Part shown: one piece after another, positions 7,401 to 12,929 of the stretch
Position numbering within the stretch: position 1 is the stretch's first letter
How the letters are laid out: every line of letters starts with the position of its first letter
Source: Verrucomicrobiota bacterium
Lineage (GTDB): Bacteria; Verrucomicrobiota; Verrucomicrobiia; Opitutales; UBA953
Length of the DNA stretch: 12,929 bases
Reading direction: 5' to 3'
Assembly (NCBI GenBank): GCA_009917805.1
Contig: RGES01000027.1
Coordinates: 1 to 12,929, forward strand
Translations under genes and position numbers: made by a program
Notes under the pieces: model-generated
The model's input: only the letters and a program-made list of their open reading frames with translations
Databases searched by the model: none
What the model was told of the DNA's origin: nothing

Positions 7401-8666
7401 TCAGGCGTCCGCGAAGTGCCGCTTCGCGAACCAGGCGGACAGGATGCCCGGAAGCGCGAGGCTGAGCGCGAACAGGAAGTAGTGCGCGTAGCCGAGCGTA
7501 TCCGAAAGCGAGCCGGCCCAGAGTCCGGGCAGGTAGTTGGCCAGCAGGGCGAAGGTCGACAGCGCGGCGTAACGGATGGCCGCTCCGGGTCCGGAGGCCA
7601 GCTTCATCATCGCGAGCAGGAGGGCGCAGAGTCCGGCGCCATAGGCCAGGTATTCGACGAAGAAGACGGACCCGATGACCCGGAGGTCATGGGAGCCGTT
7701 CGCGGCGAGCCAGGCGATGGCGGCCAGCGGCGCGTGCATCGCGATGCCGAGGGGGATGAGCGAGCGACCTAAGCCGAGGCGGGCGACGACCTGAGAGCCG
7801 ATCACGCCGCCGAGGGCGAGGCCGGCGACCGCGGTCGCGATGCGCATGAGCGCGTACGTCTCGTTGCCTAAGGCCAGTCCGCCGGGGCTCGTCGAGGTGG
7901 CGAACAGCGGAAGGATGCGCGCCATATGGATCTCGCTGGCACGGTAGAAAAGGATCAGGCCGAGCACCGCGAAGAGCCGGGGGTCGACGCACAGCGAGGC
8001 CAATCCTTGTCCCATCTCCCGGAAGCGTTCGGCGACCGTCCGATGGTCGTTCGCCTGCGCGCTTTCCGTGCGCAGGCCGACGGCGTTGGCCGCGGTGGCG
8101 AGCAGCGCGAGGATCGCCGCCGCGAGCAAAGCCCAGGACCAGGCGTCGGCGGACTGCGGGCCGTGGTCCATGATGCGACCCGCGAGCCAGATCAGGCCCG
8201 GGCCGGCGAGGACCATGCCCAGTTTCGAGGCGAAATTCAGGAGCCCCGAATGCGTGGCGCGGGTACGGTCGTCCAGCGCGGACACGAAATAGCCATCGAG
8301 GGCGAAGTCATGGGCGGCGGCGATGAGCGAGAGCAGGACGAGGCAACCGATGATGGTCGGAGAGGAAGGGTGATCGGCGGCGACTTGCAGGGCCAGACCG
8401 CCGAGCAGGACGGAGATGGCGAGTTCCGCGAAGAGGATGAAGCCCCGTGGGCGGAAGGCGGCGACCAACGGCGCCAGCAGGATCTTGAAGCCGAAGATCA
8501 GGCCGAGATAGGCGACGGCCTTCGTGATGTCCTTGTCCGCGTAGCCGGTGTTCTTCAGCGCGACCGGCAGCGCTTCGTCGCGGACCGCGGCGGGGATGGA
8601 CTGGAACAGGTAGGCGGCGGTGACCCAAAGCCAGGCGCGTCGGGGTCGTGCCGAGGCTTCGCTCAT
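7401..8666 (-). CDS. MFS transporter of the AmpG/PAT-like family
   Basis: A 421-residue inner-membrane protein with about twelve hydrophobic segments along its whole length, the usual MFS size. The N-terminal YLFQSIPAAVRDEALP and the central HDFALDGYFVSALDD followed by GLLNFASKLGMVLAGPGL resemble the AmpG pattern (QDIxxDAW, then a GYRLGM helix). AmpG imports anhydro-muropeptides for cell-wall recycling; the PAT family also contains acetyl-CoA transporters, so the substrate is not certain. It is the last gene of the long minus-strand operon: its ATG (8664-8666) lies 3 bp after the stop of the 278-residue protein. Its TGA abuts the TGA of the convergent M16 gene with no space between. No strong Shine-Dalgarno sequence; translational coupling to the upstream gene is likely. 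Confidence 0.88.
   Translation of the reverse strand: MSEASARPRRAWLWVTAAYLFQSIPAAVRDEALPVALKNTGYADKDITKAVAYLGLIFGFKILLAPLVAAFRPRGFILFAELAISVLLGGLALQVAADHPSSPTIIGCLVLLSLIAAAHDFALDGYFVSALDDRTRATHSGLLNFASKLGMVLAGPGLIWLAGRIMDHGPQSADAWSWALLAAAILALLATAANAVGLRTESAQANDHRTVAERFREMGQGLASLCVDPRLFAVLGLILFYRASEIHMARILPLFATSTSPGGLALGNETYALMRIATAVAGLALGGVIGSQVVARLGLGRSLIPLGIAMHAPLAAIAWLAANGSHDLRVIGSVFFVEYLAYGAGLCALLLAMMKLASGPGAAIRYAALSTFALLANYLPGLWAGSLSDTLGYAHYFLFALSLALPGILSAWFAKRHFADA
7410..7428. other. Inverted repeat just inside the 3' end of the MFS gene
   Basis: A 7-bp stem CGCGAAG/CTTCGCG with a 5-base loop, starting 10 bases after the M16 stop and lying within the last codons of the MFS gene. No T-tract follows on either strand, so it is not a textbook terminator. 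It is the only strong hairpin I see near the convergent junction and might stall or stabilise either transcript end; it may also be a coding coincidence. Confidence 0.25.
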
Positions 8667-8669
8667 CGC

Positions 8670-9506
8670 TTAGGCGCCTTCGCCGAGCTGGGCGCGGCCG
8701 AAGTGGTCGACGGAGCGGAGCAGGCCGTCGACGAACTTCGCGACGGTGATGTTCAAGCCGAGCAGTTCGGAGTCCGTGAGGTTAAGCATCTCGCCGGGCT
8801 TGAAGGTGCGGGTGGTGTCCGTCAGGCGGGCGACCATCTTGGGCTTGTTGTCCTCGCTGAGCACATGGCGGGTGACGCCGGGCGGAAGTTCGGGCGCGGC
8901 TTCGGGCGCCTTCTCGGGTTCGGCGGGGACTTCGAAGTCCTTCATCGCCTTGAACTCGAGGGTCAGGGAGCCGTCCGGGGTGATGTCGTCGTTGGTGACG
9001 AGTCCGCCGCGCACGAGCACGCGGAGGGCGGCGGCGAGGCTGAAGATCCCGTCCTCGAGGTCGCAGACGATGCCGAAATTTTCTTCGAGCGCCGTGAAGC
9101 GGTCCTGGAGGGACATCTTCTGGAAGGCCTGCTGCTTCTCCATGATGATCTTCTCGATCAGGGGGTCGCGGCGCTGGTTCTTGCCTTGTTCGCGGATGAA
9201 GAGGCACAGCAGGTGGCACTGGACCATGCATTCGGAGGAAAGCGTCAGCAGGTCGTTGACCGTCGTGCGCATCATCAGGCCGCGGGCGTAGGCCAGCATC
9301 TGCTCCGGGGGGAGGTGGGCCTGCGGGACCGGCATCACGCGCGAGACCGAGGAGAAGTGTTCGTAGGCCTTGGGGTCGGCCGTGTGCAGCCCGGCGATGC
9401 TGAACGCCAGCATGTCATGCTGACGCTGCAGGGCCGTGAAGAACGTACGGCTGATGTTCTGGAGCGAGAGGACGTTCTCGCCGTTGCCGGGCGGGGGCTG
9501 CGACAT
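8670..9506 (-). CDS. Hypothetical protein, 278 residues, unrecognised
   Basis: I do not recognise a family. It is soluble, with no signal peptide or clear membrane segment. Residues 10-165 look mostly alpha-helical, with a Met/Cys-rich stretch (about 78-103, including SECMVQCHLLCLF) and a charged helix region (104-145). Residues 190-210 are a Pro/Ala/Glu-rich linker. The last 65 residues form a separate basic-to-amphipathic segment containing FKPGEMLNLTDSELLGLNITVAKFVDGLLRS in two blocks. Its genetic setting supports it being real: it starts 6 bp after the SpoU-like gene and ends 3 bp before the MFS gene. Codon composition matches its neighbours, and the competing antisense frames give low-complexity Arg/Gly-rich products. 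The ATG at 9504-9506 has no clear Shine-Dalgarno sequence. A role with the envelope-transport genes is only implied by position. Confidence 0.85.
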   Translation of the reverse strand: MSQPPPGNGENVLSLQNISRTFFTALQRQHDMLAFSIAGLHTADPKAYEHFSSVSRVMPVPQAHLPPEQMLAYARGLMMRTTVNDLLTLSSECMVQCHLLCLFIREQGKNQRRDPLIEKIIMEKQQAFQKMSLQDRFTALEENFGIVCDLEDGIFSLAAALRVLVRGGLVTNDDITPDGSLTLEFKAMKDFEVPAEPEKAPEAAPELPPGVTRHVLSEDNKPKMVARLTDTTRTFKPGEMLNLTDSELLGLNITVAKFVDGLLRSVDHFGRAQLGEGA

Positions 9507-9512
9507 GGGGGA

Positions 9513-10340
9513 TTAGCTGGTCGGATTGGAACCCTTGTCCTTGGCGTGGCGAGCCCTTTTGCGGGACAGGAAGCCGTCGGCGCGCGGCTGGGGCGTGGAG
9601 GCGAACCAAGCGATGGCCAAGGGGGCGACCTCGGAAAGCGACAGGGCCGGCTGGCCGACGAGGCCCGGGAAGCGGTAGCAATGTTCGACGCGGGGCTGGA
9701 TGTCGGGGTCGAGCTTGCCGCCCGGGATGAGGAGGGCGAGGTGGCGGGCGGGCACGCGGACGGGTACGGCGAGGTCGATCTTGCGGCCGATGTCAGGCGA
9801 GAGCGCCACGACGCAGCAACGGTCTTCGACCAGCTTCAGCAGGCCGCCGAGCGCGGCGGCGCGCATGAGGCGCAGCTGTTCCATCGCCCCGCGGGAGAGG
9901 TGCCAGGCTTCCGGATGGAAGGAGAGTTTTTCCGTGCCGCCGGAGAGCAGCAGGCGTTTCAGTCCGAAGGCGGCCATCGAGCGGGCGATCGCGGCGAGGT
10001 CGGCGGGGTCGGTCACGCCGTCGGCGATGACGATGCTTTCCTTGGACTCGCGCCATTCGGCGAAGTCCGCGATGCGGGCCAGGCCGAAGTCGGGACGCAT
10101 CGTGAGCGCGCAGACGTCGTCGCACGGGGCTTCGGCCGTCTGGGCGAGCTCAAGGGGGCCGACGATGCGGGTCTTGACGCCGAGTTCGGCGAAGGCGGCG
10201 TCGAGTTCGGCGAGGTGCGGCGCGAACGCGGCGGTGGCGACGACCTCGCGCAACGCCTTCGGGTGGTGCTTGAGGCAGGCGAGCAGCGCGGCGATGCCCC
10301 GGATGACCAGGCGGTTGGGATGGGGGTCGTTGGTATTCAC
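9513..10340 (-). CDS. Divergent SpoU/TrmH-like RNA methyltransferase family protein
   Basis: The 275 residues follow the SpoU (SPOUT) plan. An N-terminal RNA-substrate-binding-like domain (about 10-62, IRGIAALLACL ... LGVKTRIVG) is followed by a methylase-like domain (about 103-248). Motif 1 is recognisable as IADGVTDPADLAAIARSM (105-122), keeping the catalytic-type Arg120, but the usual Asn of DPxNxG is Asp114. Motif 2, usually a GNExxG loop, is LLIPGGKLDP (203-212). Motif 3, usually a SLNVSxAxxI helix, is ALSLSEVAPLAI (232-243). Known members 2'-O-methylate tRNA or rRNA using AdoMet bound in a knot; the altered loops make activity doubtful. The tail (258-275) is strongly basic. The start is GTG (10338-10340), overlapping the TGA of the DUF5069 gene by 4 bp and preceded by GAAGGA at 8-base spacing. 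Confidence 0.85.
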   Translation of the reverse strand: MNTNDPHPNRLVIRGIAALLACLKHHPKALREVVATAAFAPHLAELDAAFAELGVKTRIVGPLELAQTAEAPCDDVCALTMRPDFGLARIADFAEWRESKESIVIADGVTDPADLAAIARSMAAFGLKRLLLSGGTEKLSFHPEAWHLSRGAMEQLRLMRAAALGGLLKLVEDRCCVVALSPDIGRKIDLAVPVRVPARHLALLIPGGKLDPDIQPRVEHCYRFPGLVGQPALSLSEVAPLAIAWFASTPQPRADGFLSRKRARHAKDKGSNPTS

Positions 10341-10810
10341 AGAATGCGTCCTTCGTCGAAGTCGATCATGTCCGCGAAGGAGATCACATCGGTGCGGTGT
10401 TCGGCGCCCATCTTGCGTTTGGCGTCGTTGAGGGCTTCGCGGCCCATCTCGCTCATGCCTTTCTGGACCAGTTCGCGGTTCCAGACGGCGACGCGGAGGT
10501 CGGCGGGGAAGAGGGCCTTCAGGCGGGCGTCGAGTTCGGGCTCGGACTGCGTCTCGCGGACGCAGGCGATGACCTGTTCGGGGTCGACGCCGAGGTGCAG
10601 GCAGAGGAAACGGTCGAAACCTTTGCAGAAGTTGCGCTGGTAGGACTTCGGGAGTTCGCCTTTCAGGTGCTTGCGGATCTTGGCGAGGAAGCGAGGCAGG
10701 TGCAGCAGCCCGGTCGCGGGATGCGGGACATAGGCCGACGGCAGGTCGTAGCAGATCTCGCCGGTGGCTTCGGAGAAGCCGTTGGGGCGCGGGGCGGAAG
10801 GGGTGGTCAT
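10337..10810 (-). CDS. DUF5069 domain-containing protein
   Basis: A 157-residue soluble protein. The central block LLHLPRFLAKIRKHLKGEL (35-53), then FCKGFDRFLCLHLGVDPEQV (61-80) and the later LVQKGMSEMGREALNDAKRKMG region match my recollection of the DUF5069 pattern: a leucine-arginine-rich helix, an FDxxF-type motif ending in GxDP, then a helical C-terminus. Function is not known. The C-terminus DMIDFDEGRIL is acidic. Both ends are coupled to neighbours: its ATG (10808-10810) overlaps the TGA of the lipoprotein gene by 4 bp, and its own TGA overlaps the GTG of the SpoU-like gene by 4 bp. Production in a fixed ratio with these partners is therefore likely. The family call rests on motif memory and is less sure than the gene itself. 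Confidence 0.85.
   Translation of the reverse strand: MTTPSAPRPNGFSEATGEICYDLPSAYVPHPATGLLHLPRFLAKIRKHLKGELPKSYQRNFCKGFDRFLCLHLGVDPEQVIACVRETQSEPELDARLKALFPADLRVAVWNRELVQKGMSEMGREALNDAKRKMGAEHRTDVISFADMIDFDEGRIL
10349..10354 (-). promoter_or_regulatory. Shine-Dalgarno supporting the GTG start at 10340
   Basis: The minus strand reads GAAGGA here, 8 bases before the GTG start of the SpoU-like gene. In a window where most starts lack such a site, this good match at good spacing supports the GTG as the true start. It lies inside the end of the DUF5069 coding sequence, so coding constraint could also explain it. Confidence 0.45.
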
Positions 10811-11433
10811 TTCGACGTAGAAGGGTTCGGCAGCAGCTTGGCGATCTCGGCGGAGACGGCGGCGAGATTAGCGGACTGGGCCTGGACGAATTCGGCCGGC
10901 GAACGTTCCTTGAGCGGGCGGGACTGCGACAGGGTCTTGGCGGCGAGCAGGGTGCCGTCGGATTTTTCGAGCCGGAAGGTCACCTGAAGCGTGGCCGTAT
11001 CGGCGTTAGGCGTCGTACCCGGGAGGGAGAAAAGCGAGCGACCTGGGCCGGCGGGTGCGAAGACCTCCATCTTATCGAGGGTCAGCAGCAGGACGAGGTG
11101 TTCGTCGGAAGGAGTCTGCGTCGCGGCGGGCAGGCCCGTGAGCGAGGTGAGGTGGCGGCCCACGGCTTCGGCGACGGCGCGGTCCAGCGGGGCGATCCAG
11201 CGATGGGCGTCTTCGATGCGTACCCAGCCGGTATCGTCGAGCAGGACGATGTTAGGGCGGCGAAGCGCCGCGGGGATCGCCGCCCGGGGCACGAAGAGGG
11301 TCGGGGCGTTGCGAGTGGTCGCGGTGGCCGGAGACGCGAGCTGGTGGAAGGTGACCGCCTCGCTCTTCTTGTCGAAGATGATGCAGCCCGTCAGGAGCAG
11401 CGTGAGGCCGAGGACCAAGGCGGGCGTCTTCAT
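10807..11433 (-). CDS. PqiC-like ABC-transport auxiliary lipoprotein
   Basis: A 208-residue lipoprotein. The signal peptide ends in a lipobox LLTGC with the lipidated Cys17. The body fits the ABC_trans_aux (PqiC/YmbA) family: FVPRAAIPAALRRPNIVL followed by a strand and then RIEDAHRWIAPLDRAVAEAV, the family's hallmark RW-x-x-PL helix. It probably sits in the outer membrane, facing the periplasm, and works with the adjacent MCE protein as the outer-membrane end of a lipid-transport bridge. The frame is open far upstream, but that part is antisense-frame noise over the MCE gene; the ATG at 11431-11433 is required by the signal peptide and overlaps the MCE stop as ATGA. An AAGGAGG lies 13 bases upstream. 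The stop overlaps the DUF5069 start by 4 bp. Confidence 0.94.
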   Translation of the reverse strand: MKTPALVLGLTLLLTGCIIFDKKSEAVTFHQLASPATATTRNAPTLFVPRAAIPAALRRPNIVLLDDTGWVRIEDAHRWIAPLDRAVAEAVGRHLTSLTGLPAATQTPSDEHLVLLLTLDKMEVFAPAGPGRSLFSLPGTTPNADTATLQVTFRLEKSDGTLLAAKTLSQSRPLKERSPAEFVQAQSANLAAVSAEIAKLLPNPSTSK

Positions 11434-12464
11434 TTGGCGGCGGGTTCCTCCTTCGGTTTGGCGTCCTTGGCGGGAGACTTGCTGCGGCCTTGGATGATCG
11501 TCTCGGGGTTGCGTTCGATGAAGTCGGCGAGCGAGCGGATCGCCTGGGCGGCTTCGGAGACATCGGCCAAGGCCTGGTCGAGGTCGCGCCGGGCGGGCGA
11601 GCCGGGCTTGGTCAGGGTGCGCAGGTTCTCGGAGGTCTCGTTCAGGCGTTCGAGCGCCTTGCGGCCGGCGGTGGCCATCGCCTTGATGTCGTCGGTCACC
11701 GGGTCGACCTTGCCGCTCAGGCGTTTGACGAGGGCGTCGATGCCCTGCATCGCGGCCGAGAAGTCGGAGACCGCGCGGGCGATGGCCGGGTCGCCGGTGA
11801 TCTTGGAGATGTTGGACGAAGCCTGGACGAGGTTGCCGTTGATCTTCTCGAACTCGATCTGCGAGGCGCCCTTGTCGATGCGCGTGAGGATCGAGTCCAC
11901 CTTCTTGGTGATCGAGACGAAGTCGATGCGGCTCAGCTGGTCGAGCGTCTGCGAGACGGCCTTGGTCAGGGCGCCGAGGTTGGAAGGTTGGGTCGGGATC
12001 TCCGGCAGCTCGCCTTTCGGGTCGTGCAGCTTGTAGGCCGTGTCCGGGAAGTAGTCCAACTCGACGTAGAGCACGCCGGTGACGACCGACTGCTGCTGGA
12101 GCTTGGCGCGGAGGCCTTTTTCCAGGGACAGCCGCAGGCCTTGTTTCTGCAGGAGGGCTTGGTCGATGCCGCGGCGAGTGAGCAGGTCCGGCGAGAACTC
12201 CATGACCACCGGGACGGAGTAGTCGGAGGCCGACTGGCCGGAGGTGCGCAGGAGCACCTGGCTGACCTTGCCGATCGTGACGCCGCGGAACTTGACCGGG
12301 GCGCCGATATCGAGGCCGCTGACCGAATCTTCGAAGTAGGCGATCGCGGTCGGCTTGGCGCCGGTGAACGATCCGGCCCCCAGCAGGATGACGGCGGCCA
12401 CGATGAGCAGGATCCCGCCGACCACGAAGGCCCCGATGAGTGTCATGTTGGCGGATCTGCGCAT
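11430..12464 (-). CDS. mlaD: MCE-domain protein, MlaD/PqiB type
   Basis: Periplasmic lipid-binding component of an Mla/Pqi-type ABC transporter, anchored in the inner membrane. Of its 344 residues, 8-31 form one N-terminal transmembrane helix. Residues about 36-140 are a single MCE domain (AIAYFEDSVSGLDIGAPVKF, GVTIGKVSQVLL, then GLRAKLQQQSVVTGVLYVEL). Residues 160-320 are a long helical region with heptad-like leucine, isoleucine and alanine spacing, likely part of the hexameric needle or tube. A conserved ending FIERNPETIIQGR (316-328) precedes a Lys/Pro-rich tail. The long helical part and the lipoprotein next door resemble the PqiB-PqiC pair more than classical MlaD, which is shorter. The ATG at 12462-12464 follows the ATPase stop by 2 bp; the stop overlaps the lipoprotein start. 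Confidence 0.95.
   Translation of the reverse strand: MRRSANMTLIGAFVVGGILLIVAAVILLGAGSFTGAKPTAIAYFEDSVSGLDIGAPVKFRGVTIGKVSQVLLRTSGQSASDYSVPVVMEFSPDLLTRRGIDQALLQKQGLRLSLEKGLRAKLQQQSVVTGVLYVELDYFPDTAYKLHDPKGELPEIPTQPSNLGALTKAVSQTLDQLSRIDFVSITKKVDSILTRIDKGASQIEFEKINGNLVQASSNISKITGDPAIARAVSDFSAAMQGIDALVKRLSGKVDPVTDDIKAMATAGRKALERLNETSENLRTLTKPGSPARRDLDQALADVSEAAQAIRSLADFIERNPETIIQGRSKSPAKDAKPKEEPAAK
11447..11453 (-). promoter_or_regulatory. AAGGAGG upstream of the lipoprotein start
   Basis: A perfect Shine-Dalgarno core on the minus strand, but 13 bases from the ATG at 11433, longer than the usual 5-9. It encodes Lys-Glu in the Lys/Glu/Pro tail of the MCE protein, so it may be incidental. Confidence 0.3.
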
Positions 12465-12466
12465 GG

Positions 12467-12929
12467 TCAGTCGATACGTGCTTGGCTGAAGAAGGCGTGC
12501 ACCTTCGGCGATTGGCCAGCCTGAAGGAAGGACTTCGGAGGCCCGTAGGCGCCCATCGTGCCCGTCTCGGGGTCGAGGTAAACGCAGAAGTCGGCCGTCC
12601 GCAGGATGCTGGGAATCTCATGGCTGACCAAGACGATCGTGGTGCCGTAGGCCTCGCGCAGGCGCAGGATCAGCTCGTCGAGGCGTCCGGAGCTCACCGG
12701 ATCGAGGCCGGCGCTCGGTTCGTCGAGGAAGATCACGGCGGGGTCGAGGGCCATGGCCCGGGCGATGCCGGCGCGCTTGGCCATGCCGCCGCTGATCTCC
12801 GAGGGGAGCTTGTCCATCGCGTCGGCAAGGCCGACGAGGGCCAGCTTATACTCGGCGAGCTGCCTGATTTCCTGGCGCGGCGCCTTGAGGAACTCGCGCA
12901 TCGGCATCTCGATGTTCTCGCGGAGGGTG
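12467..12929 (-). CDS. mlaF: ABC transporter ATP-binding protein, MlaF type (partial, cut by window edge)
   Basis: C-terminal 153 residues of an ABC ATPase that powers lipid transport; the start and the Walker A/Q-loop part lie beyond base 12929. The visible part opens with TLRENIEMPMREF, matching the MlaF 'VFENVAFPLREH' region. It then shows the signature loop ISGGMAKRAGIARAMALDP, the Walker B and catalytic Glu in VIFLDEPSAGLDP, and the switch His in VLVSHEI. The GGMAKR form of the signature is typical of MlaF rather than general importers. An ATG at 12905-12907 is internal, not the start. The stop lies 2 bp before the MCE gene start. The membrane permease (MlaE type) is not in view and is expected just upstream, beyond the right edge. 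Confidence 0.95.
   Translation of the reverse strand, partial: TLRENIEMPMREFLKAPRQEIRQLAEYKLALVGLADAMDKLPSEISGGMAKRAGIARAMALDPAVIFLDEPSAGLDPVSSGRLDELILRLREAYGTTIVLVSHEIPSILRTADFCVYLDPETGTMGAYGPPKSFLQAGQSPKVHAFFSQARID

Noticed and set aside
7926..10643. 905-codon open frame on the + strand across four minus-strand genes
   Set aside because: It crosses the boundaries of the MFS, orphan, SpoU-like and DUF5069 genes and reads as Gly/Arg/Asp/Glu-rich low-complexity sequence; no motif supports it.
11490..12524. 344-codon open frame on the + strand
   Set aside because: Exact antisense of the MCE gene, which has a transmembrane helix and MCE motifs; the product is repetitive Asp/Val/Gly/Arg/Leu.
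11434..12621. N-terminal 396 codons of the open frame that contains the lipoprotein
   Set aside because: Out-of-frame reading of the MCE and ATPase genes, Arg/Pro-rich. The real lipoprotein start is fixed by its signal peptide and lipobox at 11433.
1..12929. Defence system, CRISPR array, mobile element or prophage
   Set aside because: No repeat-spacer pattern, transposase, integrase, nuclease or toxin-antitoxin pair is seen. Genes are housekeeping or envelope type with uniform composition.

Overview
This window is GC-rich (about two thirds G+C by eye) and densely coded. It comes from a Gram-negative bacterium: it encodes a DsbD-type periplasmic thiol reductase, an Mla/Pqi-type lipid ABC transporter with an MCE protein and an auxiliary lipoprotein, and an AmpG-like permease. 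The DUF5069 gene and the scarcity of Shine-Dalgarno sequences fit the Verrucomicrobiota (perhaps Opitutae), but that placement is inference and not proven here. I see no tRNA, rRNA, CRISPR array, insertion sequence or phage gene. This looks like an ordinary chromosomal region rather than a genomic island.

Layout. (1) Bases 1-30 hold a rho-independent terminator whose T-tract is on the + strand, so a gene to the left of the window probably converges on dsbD. (2) Bases 44-4679, minus strand, form a three-gene cluster read from right to left: prfB (release factor 2), then 15 bp on an ATP-grasp-like protein, then 49 bp on a DsbD-family protein whose thioredoxin domain lies before the membrane domain instead of after it. 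(3) Bases 4680-4847 form a divergent promoter region. It holds a plausible sigma70-type promoter for prfB and a GC-rich hairpin that would sit at the 5' end of the prfB mRNA. (4) Bases 4848-7400, plus strand, encode a two-lobed M16 (pitrilysin-type) zinc peptidase. (5) Bases 7401-12929, minus strand, are one tightly packed operon entering from beyond the right edge: an MlaF-like ATPase (partial), an MCE/MlaD protein, a PqiC-like lipoprotein, a DUF5069 protein, a divergent SpoU/TrmH-like protein, an unrecognised 278-residue protein and an AmpG-like MFS transporter. Gaps in this operon are 2, 3 and 6 bp, and three junctions are 4-bp stop/start overlaps. Its last gene ends base-to-base against the M16 gene (TGATCA).

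Functionally, the right-hand operon combines phospholipid traffic between the membranes (ATPase, MCE protein, lipoprotein; the permease is presumably just outside the window) with three poorly understood soluble proteins and a transporter from the muropeptide-permease family. The left-hand cluster joins translation termination, an ATP-grasp enzyme of unknown substrate and periplasmic thiol reduction. There is no clear-cut new system. The best leads are the SpoU-like protein with degraded AdoMet-site motifs, the co-transcribed orphan proteins, the permuted DsbD and the prfB leader.
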